NCBI GenBank assembly: GCA_028820325.1
Contig: JAPPJO010000146.1
Span: 51,183-115,182 of the forward strand
Length of the DNA stretch: 64,000 nucleotides
Direction of reading: 5' to 3'
Source of the DNA: Gammaproteobacteria bacterium
Lineage (GTDB): Bacteria; Gemmatimonadota; Gemmatimonadetes; Longimicrobiales; Gaopeijiaceae
The position numbers were made by a program, and so were the translations under genes. Position 1 is the stretch's first letter. Each line of letters begins with the position of its first letter. The notes beneath the pieces were generated by a model, which was given only the letters and a program-made list of their open reading frames with translations, did not search any database and had not been told where the DNA came from. Below, piece after piece: positions 10,948-19,108 of this stretch.

Positions 10948-12620
10948 CGGACGCTTTCGAGCGACTTCTGAACCATGCGCGCTCCGCACGCGAGCGCGCC
11001 TACGCTCCCTATTCCGGGTTCCAGGTGGGCGCGGCGCTGGAGACGGCGGAGGGCGCCGTGTTCTCGGGATGCAACGTGGAGAACGCCTCCTACGGCCTCA
11101 CCCTGTGCGCCGAGCGCTCGGCGCTGGCCGCGGCGGTGGCCGCTGGCCACCGGTCGTTCACCCGCGTCGCCGTCAGCACCTCGTCCGGTCCGCCCGCCTC
11201 CCCTTGTGGGCTCTGCCGCCAGGCCCTCGCAGAATTTTCGCCCCGGCTCTCCGTCCGCTCCGAGTCACCCGAGGGGACCGCCGACTGGAGCCTGGCAGCG
11301 CTCCTTCCCGCGCCCTTCCGGCTGAAGCGCGCGGCCCGCGCGCTTGCGGCCGTGGCTGCGCTTCTCACCGCCACCTGCGGGTACGAGACGCCCACCGCGG
11401 TGGAAGGCTTGACCTTTCCCGTCACGGTGATCACCTCGGAGGTCCATCTCTCCCACGACCAGTTCGCCCGCGGCGTTCAGGTATTCGGGGGCTTCGGCCG
11501 CGCTTCGGACGTGGCCGTTCCCCTGGTCGCCACCGAGTTCGGCGAAGACGGCCTGGAGGCGCGCACGCTGGTGCGATTCGGTCCCATCCCGCGCTCCGCC
11601 AGCATTCGCGACACCGCCGGCACCACGGTCACCGACCCGGACCTCACGCTGGTGGGCGGGCGTGCCGTCCTCCGCTTCGATACCCTGGCGGCCCCCTCCG
11701 GACCGGTGACCTTGTCCGCATCGCTCATCAGCGAGCGCTGGCATCCGCCCTCCGCCACCTTCGTCCACGCCGTGGACACTCTCGGGGAACAGGTCGCCTG
11801 GGCTGACCCCGGCGGCGGTGACGCCACGCCGATCGCCACGGCGGTGTGGGATCCGGCGGAATCCGACTCCGCCTTCTTCGCCATCGACACCCTCGTCATC
11901 AAGGCGTGGGACACCGAAGACGAAGCCCGCGGCATGCTGGTGCGGATGGTCACACCCGGCGAGCGCGTGAAGGTGCGTTCGGCAAACCTGGTCATGGACG
12001 CGCTGCCGTCGATCCGGTCGGACACGATGGTCACCACCGACACCTATTCGGAACACCTGACCTTCATCTACGACCCGGTTCCCTCCCTCCCCGAGGGCAC
12101 GCTGCAGATCGGCGGCGCCCCGGCCTGGCGCACCGTCTTCGAAGTGCAGTTGCCGTCCTCGCTTCCCATCAGCGGCGAAGCCTGCCCTTCAGCCGAGTGT
12201 ACCGTTCCGCTCAACGCCGACGGCATTACTCAGGCGGCGCTCGTCCTGACCCCGGGGCCCACCGACGCGGCCCTGCGCCCCACCGACACGCTCTTCGTCG
12301 ACGCCCGCCCGATTCCCTCGCCCGAGCACCTGCCGCGCGCGCCCCTGGGCAACTCGATCCAGATCCCGGTCCTGCAGGTGCCTCCGGAGGTCTTCGCCGG
12401 CGAGGAGGGGCGCGTGCTCGAGATTCCCATCACCGGCTTCATCAAGGACCTGGCTCGCGGGATTACCGAAGACAGCGTTCCGGCGCCCAATACGGTGGCG
12501 CTGCTGGCCGCCATCGAGCCTCAGAGCTTCGAGCTGATGCGGTTCCTGGGACCCGACTCGAGTTCGCCGCCGCTGCTTCGCATCCTCGTGAGCCAGCTCT
12601 CCGGGATGAGCATGAGATGA
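10944..12620 (+). CDS. cdd: Cytidine deaminase fused in frame to a lipoprotein-like secreted domain
   Basis: Residues 1 to about 126 form a complete zinc cytidine deaminase: C55-A-E57 with GCNVENASYGLTL before it, and PCGLC with C88/C91, ending in the typical WSLAALLPAPF. The frame then continues without a stop into a signal-peptide-like stretch (RLKRAARALAAVAALLTATC, Cys at 145) and about 410 residues of beta-rich sequence with no recognised domain. A deaminase attached to an internal export signal makes little sense as one polypeptide. The junction contains CTGAAG at 11322-11327, with an out-of-frame TGA at 11323, resembling the ATGA joints linking neighbouring genes. Either a CTG start serves the lipoprotein or a base error merged two genes. 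No other start codon fits well. Confidence 0.8.
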   Translation: MTDAFERLLNHARSARERAYAPYSGFQVGAALETAEGAVFSGCNVENASYGLTLCAERSALAAAVAAGHRSFTRVAVSTSSGPPASPCGLCRQALAEFSPRLSVRSESPEGTADWSLAALLPAPFRLKRAARALAAVAALLTATCGYETPTAVEGLTFPVTVITSEVHLSHDQFARGVQVFGGFGRASDVAVPLVATEFGEDGLEARTLVRFGPIPRSASIRDTAGTTVTDPDLTLVGGRAVLRFDTLAAPSGPVTLSASLISERWHPPSATFVHAVDTLGEQVAWADPGGGDATPIATAVWDPAESDSAFFAIDTLVIKAWDTEDEARGMLVRMVTPGERVKVRSANLVMDALPSIRSDTMVTTDTYSEHLTFIYDPVPSLPEGTLQIGGAPAWRTVFEVQLPSSLPISGEACPSAECTVPLNADGITQAALVLTPGPTDAALRPTDTLFVDARPIPSPEHLPRAPLGNSIQIPVLQVPPEVFAGEEGRVLEIPITGFIKDLARGITEDSVPAPNTVALLAAIEPQSFELMRFLGPDSSSPPLLRILVSQLSGMSMR

Positions 12621-13837
12621 GCCCCGGCGCCCGTCCCCGCATCGCCGTCCCGGTAGCAGCCAAGGTGCCCGTCATGGCTGCAGCCGTCGCGCTCCTCGCC
12701 CTCGCGGCGCCCCGGCCGCTCGCCGCCCAGTCGCTCATCGGCAGCCAGGGCCTGGGCATTCCCCTGGAGGCGCTCGACGGCCGCTCGCGCGCGCTGGGCT
12801 CGGTGGGGGTCGGCCTCTTCGGCGGCGCGGTGCTTCCCACGGATCCGGCCCGCGCCAGCCGCATCACGGTCCCCAGCATCTCGGTCACCATCCAGCCCAG
12901 CCGCGGCGCGGCGGCCATCGGCGACCAGAGCGTCCCGATCGAAGGCACCCGCTTTCCGCTGCTGGCGTTGTCCTATCCGGTGGGCAACTACGGGGTTGCC
13001 ACCTTGTCCTACGGAGGCCTCCTGGAACAGAACTGGAAGGCCGAACGGACCCTTCGTCTCGCGCAGGAGCAGGACTCGATCGATGTCGCCGACACCTACG
13101 AGTCCGATGGCAGCGTGGGCGCGGCCCGCATCGGCTTCGCGCGCGCCCTTTCCGGAGGTCTTTCCGTCGCGGCCACCCTCGGCTATCACACGGGGACCCA
13201 GGTGCGGAGCTTCTCGCGCACCATCGGCGTCGTTGAGGACGAGGAACAGCCGACCGGCGACCGCTTTCGGGAGCGCGGCCGCTGGGAGATGACGGGCACA
13301 ACCTTCGGGCTCGGAGCCATGTGGGATTTCCGTGGCTTCCTGCGCATCTCCGGCAGCCTGACCTGGTCCGGCGACCTGCGGGCGACCCCGGTGGGCCAGA
13401 CCGAGGGCGGGGAAGCCCGCTTCGAGTTGCCCACGGAATTCCGCATCGGGGCCAGCGCGATGCTCACGCCCGTGGTAGCCGCCACCATTGGTTTCGGGCG
13501 CTCCAACTGGAAGCCGGCCGAATCGGGTGCGGGCGCGGCTGCGCGCGGCGCCGTCACCACCTTCGGGGGTGGGTTCGAGTGGTCGGGAATGGGCCTGTTC
13601 GGCCGCGGCTTCCCCGTTCGGGTCGGCTACCGCAAGGCCGGGCTGCCCTTTTCCATCGACGCCTCGACCCCGACCGAGAGCGGCTTCGCCGCCGGCTTCG
13701 GCTGGAACCTGCTCGAGACCGAGGACCTCGTCATCGCCTCCTTCGACTTCTCGTACGAAAGGGGCACCCGCGCCACGGACTCGGTCTCGGAGTCTTTCTC
13801 GCGCTACACGTTTTCCTTCCGGGCTTCGAGCTTCTAG
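12617..13837 (+). CDS. Predicted outer-membrane beta-barrel protein
   Basis: 406-residue protein with an N-terminal signal peptide (hydrophobic MAAAVALLALAAP, cleavage near LAAQS). The rest consists of alternating amphipathic strands and it finishes on a terminal Phe (FRASSF), the signature recognised by the BAM complex. The long-strand pattern recalls FadL/PorV-like barrels, but no FadL motif is certain. The ATG overlaps the preceding stop (ATGA), so it is translationally coupled to the lipoprotein half of the preceding frame. This suggests the two envelope proteins work together. Confidence 0.7.
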   Translation: MSPGARPRIAVPVAAKVPVMAAAVALLALAAPRPLAAQSLIGSQGLGIPLEALDGRSRALGSVGVGLFGGAVLPTDPARASRITVPSISVTIQPSRGAAAIGDQSVPIEGTRFPLLALSYPVGNYGVATLSYGGLLEQNWKAERTLRLAQEQDSIDVADTYESDGSVGAARIGFARALSGGLSVAATLGYHTGTQVRSFSRTIGVVEDEEQPTGDRFRERGRWEMTGTTFGLGAMWDFRGFLRISGSLTWSGDLRATPVGQTEGGEARFELPTEFRIGASAMLTPVVAATIGFGRSNWKPAESGAGAAARGAVTTFGGGFEWSGMGLFGRGFPVRVGYRKAGLPFSIDASTPTESGFAAGFGWNLLETEDLVIASFDFSYERGTRATDSVSESFSRYTFSFRASSF

Positions 13838-15237
13838 TGGGTGCCGGGGCCCCGACCGCCGCGACAGGATCCGGTACCGCCGTCCGGCTGCCGGTGGCCG
13901 CCCCCAAGCGCGTCTACATCGAGACCTACGGCTGCCAGATGAACATCAGCGACGGCGAGCTGATGGCCGGCGTTCTCGAGCGGCGGGGTTATGCCGTGGC
14001 CGAGACCCCCGGGCAGGCCGACGTGGTTCTGGTGAACACCTGCGCCATCCGCGAGCACGCGGAACGGCGCGTCCTGGGCCGGGTGTCGCAGCTGAACGGC
14101 CTGAAGCGCGACAACCCCGATCTCGTGATCGGCGTCACCGGCTGCATGGCCCAGCGCATGGGCGACACGCTTCTGGAACAGGCCCCCTACGTCGACCTGG
14201 TGATGGGCCCGGACGGATACCGCGAGTTGCCGGAGCGTCTCGACGCCCTCTCCGAGCCCGGACGGCGCCTCTCGGTCCTCTCCCTGGATCCGGCGGAGAA
14301 CTACGAAGGCCTCGAGCAGCGCCGCACGTCCCGCATCTCGGCGTGGGTTCCGATCCAGCGCGGATGCGATCACCGCTGCACCTTCTGCATCGTCCCGTAC
14401 GTCCGCGGCCCCGAGAAGAACCGCCGTCCCGAGGAGGTCCTGGCGGAGATCCGGAGCATCGCCGCCAACGGCGTCACCGAGGTCACCCTGCTGGGACAGA
14501 CCGTGAACTCCTACGCCCGGGGGGACTGGAGCTTTGCCCGACTGCTCGCGGGCGTTGCCCGCATCCCCGGCATCCGGCGCGTGCGCTTCACCTCGCCGCA
14601 CCCGAACGACGTCACCCCCGAACTCGTGGGGGTGATGGCCTCCGAGCCCGCCGTGTGCGAGCAGCTGCATCTGCCCGCGCAGTCCGGCAACAACCGCACC
14701 CTGAAGCGCATGCTGCGCCGCTACACGGTGGAGAGCTTCCTCGAGCGGGTGGAGATGGTGCGCGAGGCGATCCCGGACATCGCACTTTCCACCGACGTCA
14801 TCTGCGCCTTCCCGGGCGAAACCCGCAACGACTTCGAGGACACCCTGGATCTGCTGCGCACGGTCCGCTTCGACGACGTCTACACCTATCGCTACTCGCC
14901 CCGCGAGGGGACCCCTGCGACCCGCATGCCGGCGCACTGGTTCATCGAGGACGGCGAGGCGGGGGCCCGCCTGCGGGAGCTGATCAAGGTGGCCCGTGCC
15001 GTCCAGACCGAGATCAACCGCTCGGAGGTGGGGCGGGTCGAGGAAGTGCTGGTCGAAAAGGAAGCCCGGGGTCCGGGGCAGATGCTGGGCCGCACCCGGC
15101 GTGGAAAGGTGGTCGCCTTTGCCGCGCCCACCAGCCTCGAGGGCGCGTACGCGATCGTCGAGCTCACCGGAACCAGCGGGGCCACGTTCACGGGCCGCCG
15201 GCTGGCGAACGGATCCCAGCCTGCGGAGCCGATTTGA
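13837..15237 (+). CDS. miaB: tRNA-2-methylthio-N6-dimethylallyladenosine synthase MiaB
   Basis: Radical SAM methylthiotransferase that modifies A37 of tRNAs reading UNN codons. The N-terminal UPF0004 domain carries the auxiliary cluster cysteines C33 (GCQMN), C69 (NTCAIRE) and C103 (TGCMAQ). The radical SAM CxxxCxxC is C177/C181/C184. A C-terminal TRAM domain ends the protein (VEEVLVEKEARGPGQMLGRT). LGQTVNSY and FTSPHPND are typical of MiaB rather than RimO or MtaB. Start is GTG 13837, sharing one base with the preceding TAG stop. Confidence 0.95.
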   Translation: MGAGAPTAATGSGTAVRLPVAAPKRVYIETYGCQMNISDGELMAGVLERRGYAVAETPGQADVVLVNTCAIREHAERRVLGRVSQLNGLKRDNPDLVIGVTGCMAQRMGDTLLEQAPYVDLVMGPDGYRELPERLDALSEPGRRLSVLSLDPAENYEGLEQRRTSRISAWVPIQRGCDHRCTFCIVPYVRGPEKNRRPEEVLAEIRSIAANGVTEVTLLGQTVNSYARGDWSFARLLAGVARIPGIRRVRFTSPHPNDVTPELVGVMASEPAVCEQLHLPAQSGNNRTLKRMLRRYTVESFLERVEMVREAIPDIALSTDVICAFPGETRNDFEDTLDLLRTVRFDDVYTYRYSPREGTPATRMPAHWFIEDGEAGARLRELIKVARAVQTEINRSEVGRVEEVLVEKEARGPGQMLGRTRRGKVVAFAAPTSLEGAYAIVELTGTSGATFTGRRLANGSQPAEPI

Positions 15238-15554
15238 GCAGATGGCTGGCCTTGACCGGAGTGGCGGCCTTTGTCGGGCTGGTGATCTGGTTTACCGCGC
15301 ATAACGGCGACCAGCGCATCACGCTCGACCTGGGGTTCGCCCAGTTCTACCGGTTTCCGGTCACGATGGTGGCTTTCGCGGCGCTCCTGGTGGGCATGCT
15401 GGTGATGCTTCTGGCCGGGCTTCACACCGATCTGCGCGTGCGCAAGATCCTCCGTGACCGGCTCATCGAGGAGGCGCGCGCCGAGGGCGCTACGGACCTT
15501 ACCCAGCGCGACCTCTTCGATGCGGAGGACGTGGGGGGCGGCAAGAATTCGTAA
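15234..15554 (+). CDS. LapA/DUF1049-type two-helix inner-membrane protein
   Basis: 106 residues starting at TTG 15234, which overlaps the miaB stop (TTGA). Two hydrophobic helices (about residues 5-20 and 38-60) flank a short loop containing TLDLGFAQFYRFPV, followed by a charged cytoplasmic helix. This is the layout of LapA-domain proteins (LapA/YciS), which assist lipopolysaccharide assembly in E. coli. Identification is by layout and the short N-terminal motif, so function is tentative. About 126 bases separate it from the first canonical start of comEC. Confidence 0.65.
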   Translation: MSRWLALTGVAAFVGLVIWFTAHNGDQRITLDLGFAQFYRFPVTMVAFAALLVGMLVMLLAGLHTDLRVRKILRDRLIEEARAEGATDLTQRDLFDAEDVGGGKNS

Positions 15555-15680
15555 ATCGCGCAAGATGTGTAGTCCGGCCGAGGAGGGCAGCCGAACACCT
15601 GGATTCCGCCGGTAGCCTGGCTGGCCCTGGCCTTCGGGCTGGGGACGGCGCTGGTTCACCTGCCGGCGTGGCTGACGCCG

Positions 15681-17972
15681 GTGGTGCTGGGCGGATCGCT
15701 GCTCTGCTGGCTCATATTTGCATGGGAGCGCCCGCAGTTTGCATGGCCGCGCTCCGGCCCCGACGCACCGCCGAGCCGGCCAGCCCGCATCGGCCGCCTC
15801 CGCCCGCAGCCCCTCCCCACCGGTCTCCTTCTCGCCCTGTGCGGCGGACTGTTCCACGGCACGGCCTCGGCCGGGGCGCGCGCCCGCAGCTGCCAGCTCG
15901 CGATCCCGGACGGCGCCACCCTGGAGCTGCGCGGCTACTTCGAGGGCGTGCCCGGGGAGGGTGCGGCGCCCTTTATCGCCCGCTCAGGGCTGCCTGGGGG
16001 ATGCCGCGCCCGGGTGCGCGCCGTCGTCCGGGACGATGTGTCGGTTCCGCCCGCCGCCGCGTCGCTGGTGATTCGCGGCCAGTGGCTGGCGCGTCCATTG
16101 CGCCGGGGCATGCCCCCCGAGTACGCGGGCACCCTGGTGGTGCGCGCCCTCGAGGTGGACGCCGGGGCCCCGGCGGTCCCGCTTGCCGTGCGCCTGCGGG
16201 CCGTCGTGCGCGAACGCCTCGACGTCCTGTACCCGACCCGCGCCGGCCTCGGCGAGGCGCTCATCCTGGCCCGCCGCGAGCGTCTTGCCCGCGAGGTCCG
16301 CGACCAGTGGGCGCGCGCCGGCATCGCCCACCTGCTCGCCATCTCCGGCTTCCACGTGGGGGTGATCGCCGCCATCCTCTACCTGCTCGCGCGCCGCATC
16401 GGGCTCGGTCCCGGCCGCGCGCCGCTGGCGGCCGCCGGCGGCAGCTGGGCCTACGTGCTCGCCATCGGCTCTCCGGTGGCGGCCACCCGCGCGGCCTTCA
16501 TCCTGGCGGCTCTGGCGGCGGGCCGCCTGCTGGGGCGCCGGGTATCGTCACTGGGCGCGCTCGCCACGGCCTTCATCGCCCTGCTCGCGGCCCGCCCGGA
16601 CGCGATCGTCTCGGTCGCGTTCCAGCTTTCCTTCGCGGGCGCGGCGGGTCTCGTCCTGCTCTCTCCCCCGGTGAGCCGGGTTCTGCGCACGGGCCGGCTT
16701 GGCCGCCTTCCATCGGCGCTGCGCACCGGCCTCGCCTCGGGGATCGCCGCGACCGCCGCCACCTTCCCGCTGGTCGCCTGGCACTTCGGCTACTTCGCCA
16801 CCGCCGGCATTCCGGTGACCCTGGTCGCCGGACCACTGGTCGCGGCCGCCATCCCGGGAATGCTCCTTTCCATCCTGCTCTCCTTCATCTCTCTCCCCCT
16901 GGCGGGCATCTTCGCGGGAGGTGTCGACCTGTTTCTCCAGCTCGCCGGCGCCATCGTCTCGTTGGTGGTGGATCTTCCCGGGGCCGCCGTGTGGACGCCC
17001 CGCTGGTGGATCGTGGCCGCGACCGCCGCCCTGGCCATCTATTGGCTCGTCGTCCGGGGCCTTGCCGTGCCCCTGCGTCCCCGGGTGCGCGCGGCCGTGT
17101 TGGCCGCCTCGCTGGCGGCCACCCTGGTGGCCTGGCCGATTCCCGCACTCATCGGGAGCGGTGGGGCCATGGAGCTGGTCTTCCTGGACGTGGGCCAGGG
17201 CGATGCGGTGGCCATCCGCACCCCGGGCAGCCGCTGGATCCTCATCGACACCGGCCCGCGCTCGCGCACCTTCGACTCCGGCGAGCGCATCGTCGTCCCC
17301 TACCTGAGAAGACGGGGCGCCGCGCGCCTGGAGGCGCTCATCCTCACCCACCCGGACCTGGACCACATCGGGGGCGCCAACGCGGTCCTCTCGGAACTCG
17401 ACGTGCTCCGCGTCCTCGACCCCGGAGCCCCCGCCGCGCGTCCTGCCTACGTGGCCGCCCTGGAGCGGGCTCAGGCCCGGGGCGCCACCTGGTTCGCCGC
17501 GCGCGCCGGGGACCGCGTCTCCGCGGACGGCGTCACCCTGGAAGTGCTGCACCCCGGAGGCGCCGCCGACTCCGCCGCCAGCGACGAGGCCAACGACCAG
17601 TCCGTCGTCCTGTTGCTGCGCTACGGCGACTTCAGCGCGCTGCTCCCCGGGGACGCGCCCGCGGCTGTGGAGGAGGCGCTCCTGGCCGCAGGCCACATCC
17701 CGCCTCTCGACCTGCTGAAGGCGGGACACCACGGCAGCCGCACCTCGACCTCCTGGAAACTCCTCGAGTTCACCCAGCCCGAACTGGGGGTGGTCTCGGC
17801 GGGCGCCCGCAATCGCTACGGACACCCGCACGCGGAGATCCTCGACCGCCTCGAGCGGGCCGGCGTCGATCTCGCGCGCACCGATCTTCAGGGCGTCGTG
17901 CGCGTCCGCGCCTTCCCCACGGGGGACTTCACGCTCTCGGTGGAACGCTGCCCGGTGCTCCCGGCGTGTTAG
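15681..17972 (+). CDS. comEC: ComEC/Rec2-type DNA-internalisation protein
   Basis: Inner-membrane channel for single-stranded DNA uptake during natural transformation. Order: N-terminal OB-like/soluble region, the Competence domain with many helices (AHLLAISGFHVGVIAAI is the family hallmark), then a C-terminal metallo-beta-lactamase domain with VFLDVGQGDA, THPDLDHIGG and LLKAGHHGS. GTG 15681 is the first canonical start. However, the same frame remains hydrophobic and ComEC-like upstream to about 15603 (WLALAFGLGTALVHLPAW), where only ATT or CTG codons could initiate. An AGGAGG lies at 15581-15586. The true N-terminus is therefore probably about 26 residues longer, through a rare start or a small frameshift. 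Confidence 0.9.
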   Translation: MVLGGSLLCWLIFAWERPQFAWPRSGPDAPPSRPARIGRLRPQPLPTGLLLALCGGLFHGTASAGARARSCQLAIPDGATLELRGYFEGVPGEGAAPFIARSGLPGGCRARVRAVVRDDVSVPPAAASLVIRGQWLARPLRRGMPPEYAGTLVVRALEVDAGAPAVPLAVRLRAVVRERLDVLYPTRAGLGEALILARRERLAREVRDQWARAGIAHLLAISGFHVGVIAAILYLLARRIGLGPGRAPLAAAGGSWAYVLAIGSPVAATRAAFILAALAAGRLLGRRVSSLGALATAFIALLAARPDAIVSVAFQLSFAGAAGLVLLSPPVSRVLRTGRLGRLPSALRTGLASGIAATAATFPLVAWHFGYFATAGIPVTLVAGPLVAAAIPGMLLSILLSFISLPLAGIFAGGVDLFLQLAGAIVSLVVDLPGAAVWTPRWWIVAATAALAIYWLVVRGLAVPLRPRVRAAVLAASLAATLVAWPIPALIGSGGAMELVFLDVGQGDAVAIRTPGSRWILIDTGPRSRTFDSGERIVVPYLRRRGAARLEALILTHPDLDHIGGANAVLSELDVLRVLDPGAPAARPAYVAALERAQARGATWFAARAGDRVSADGVTLEVLHPGGAADSAASDEANDQSVVLLLRYGDFSALLPGDAPAAVEEALLAAGHIPPLDLLKAGHHGSRTSTSWKLLEFTQPELGVVSAGARNRYGHPHAEILDRLERAGVDLARTDLQGVVRVRAFPTGDFTLSVERCPVLPAC

Positions 17973-17991
17973 CCGCCAGTGGACGGAATCC

Positions 17992-18036
17992 TTGACGCGG
18001 TTCGGGCGTTTGCCCATTTTATCTGTGCAATATTGC
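17992..18036 (+). promoter_or_regulatory. Promoter and candidate autoregulatory operator of the toxin-antitoxin module
   Basis: TTGACG (17992-17997) is followed by an AT-rich TTTTAT at 18017-18022, a slightly long 19-base spacing. Just downstream lies the perfect 10-base palindrome GCAATATTGC (18027-18036), 13 bases before the antitoxin ATG and next to GGAGG. Xre-type antitoxins usually repress their own promoter, so this palindrome is the natural operator candidate. Confidence 0.5.
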
Positions 18037-18049
18037 CACTGGAGGGTGA

Positions 18050-18481
18050 ATGACCCCACAGGCTCTGGCCGAACATCTTGGTGGGCCACAGGCTCTCGGT
18101 CGCGACATCCGGTCCGAACTGGATCTTGAGGATGCGGTCCGTTACGGGCTGCCCGTCCAAGCTGTTGAGAGCGTGGTGAAGGGCGGTGCTCTGCACGCAA
18201 CCGAACTTCATGATCTGGTCATCCCACGGCGTACGCTTGCCCACAGGAAGCGCCTGGGCCGCCGGTTGAGCAGCGAGCAGTCGGACCGCCTCACCCGGGT
18301 GGTCCGCGTCGTGGCCTCGGCCGAGGAAGCCATCGGCGACACTGCCAAGGCAAGACGATGGCTCCGCAGGCCCAACCGTGCCCTCCAGGGTCGGCGGCCC
18401 CTGGATCTTCTGGCCAGCGATGTGGGCGCCCGCCTTGTGGAGCGGGTGCTGGGGCGCATCGAGCATGGGCTGGGCGCGTAG
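18050..18481 (+). CDS. Xre/MbcA/ParS-type antitoxin (DUF2384)
   Basis: 143-residue antitoxin of the Xre-RES type II family. The N-terminal part is a helical Xre-like DNA-binding region (LHDLVIPRRTLAHRKRLGRRLSSEQSDRLTRVVRV). The C-terminal DUF2384 toxin-binding part has AEEAIGDTAKARRWLRRPNRAL and then GRRPLDLLASDVGARLVERVLGR, the classic motif of this family. Start ATG with GGAGGGTGA upstream. Its own promoter and a palindrome precede it, and the RES toxin follows after 35 bases. Expected role: neutralise the toxin and repress the operon. Confidence 0.93.
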   Translation: MTPQALAEHLGGPQALGRDIRSELDLEDAVRYGLPVQAVESVVKGGALHATELHDLVIPRRTLAHRKRLGRRLSSEQSDRLTRVVRVVASAEEAIGDTAKARRWLRRPNRALQGRRPLDLLASDVGARLVERVLGRIEHGLGA

Positions 18482-18516
18482 CGCGAAGGCCACACGCACT
18501 ACACGCTGAATCGCGC

Positions 18517-18972
18517 TTGGAACTCTGGCGGATCACCCGCGAGGCCCGTGTGGCACTCGATGGCGAGGGGGCCCGCCTTTACGGGGCACGGTGGACTTCT
18601 CGCGGAACGCCCGCGGTCTACGCGGCCTCCCACCTTTCGCTCGCGGCCCTGGAATACCTGCTGCACATCGACGCGGAAGACGCACCGGACGATCTGGTTG
18701 CGTTGCGCATAGGTGTTCCCGACGACGTGAGCGAACTGGCCTGCGCGCCCGCATCCCTGCCCACCGATTGGCAGCAGACTCCGTCACCGCCCCGGTGCCG
18801 GGCGATCGGTGACGATTGGGCCAGGAGGGAGGAAGAGCTGCTGCTGCGGGTTCCATCCGTGCTCGTTCCCGAAGAGAGCAACGTGCTCGTGAATCCGATG
18901 CATCCGGACGCCGTCGGGGTCCGGCTTATCGGGTCTCGTCACTTCTCCTACGATGTTCGTTTGTTGACATGA
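18517..18972 (+). CDS. RES-domain toxin (NAD+-degrading)
   Basis: 151 residues from TTG 18517, the first usable start after the antitoxin stop; this yields MELWRITREARVALDGEGAR, exactly where RES toxins begin. GARWTSRGTPAVYAASHLSLAALEYL contains the conserved Arg, Tyr, Ser and Glu that build the NAD pocket in this family, and the C-terminus has NVLVNPMHPDA. Characterised RES toxins (MbcT, ParT-like) deplete NAD+ by phosphorolysis or hydrolysis or modify targets with ADP-ribose. The TTG start would keep toxin synthesis below that of the antitoxin. Confidence 0.9.
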   Translation: MELWRITREARVALDGEGARLYGARWTSRGTPAVYAASHLSLAALEYLLHIDAEDAPDDLVALRIGVPDDVSELACAPASLPTDWQQTPSPPRCRAIGDDWARREEELLLRVPSVLVPEESNVLVNPMHPDAVGVRLIGSRHFSYDVRLLT

Positions 18973-19108
18973 TGCGGGCTTGAGGCGAGGAGCGAGCCGC
19001 GCCACGATGCCGATGGCCCCAACCCTGTCCCGAAGCCCGTGCTCGTGCGAGATTGCCAGCGCTGCGCCAGGCATCCTCACTCACACCCCTCTCCGTCGTC
19101 CCCACCCA

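Noticed and set aside
13566..13582. GGGTTCGAGT, resembling a tRNA T-loop
   Set aside because: Lies within the outer-membrane barrel gene with no acceptor stem or anticodon arm around it.
15668..17995. 775-codon frame on the same strand as comEC
   Set aside because: Arg-rich +2 shadow of comEC, which alone shows recognisable Competence and metallo-beta-lactamase motifs.
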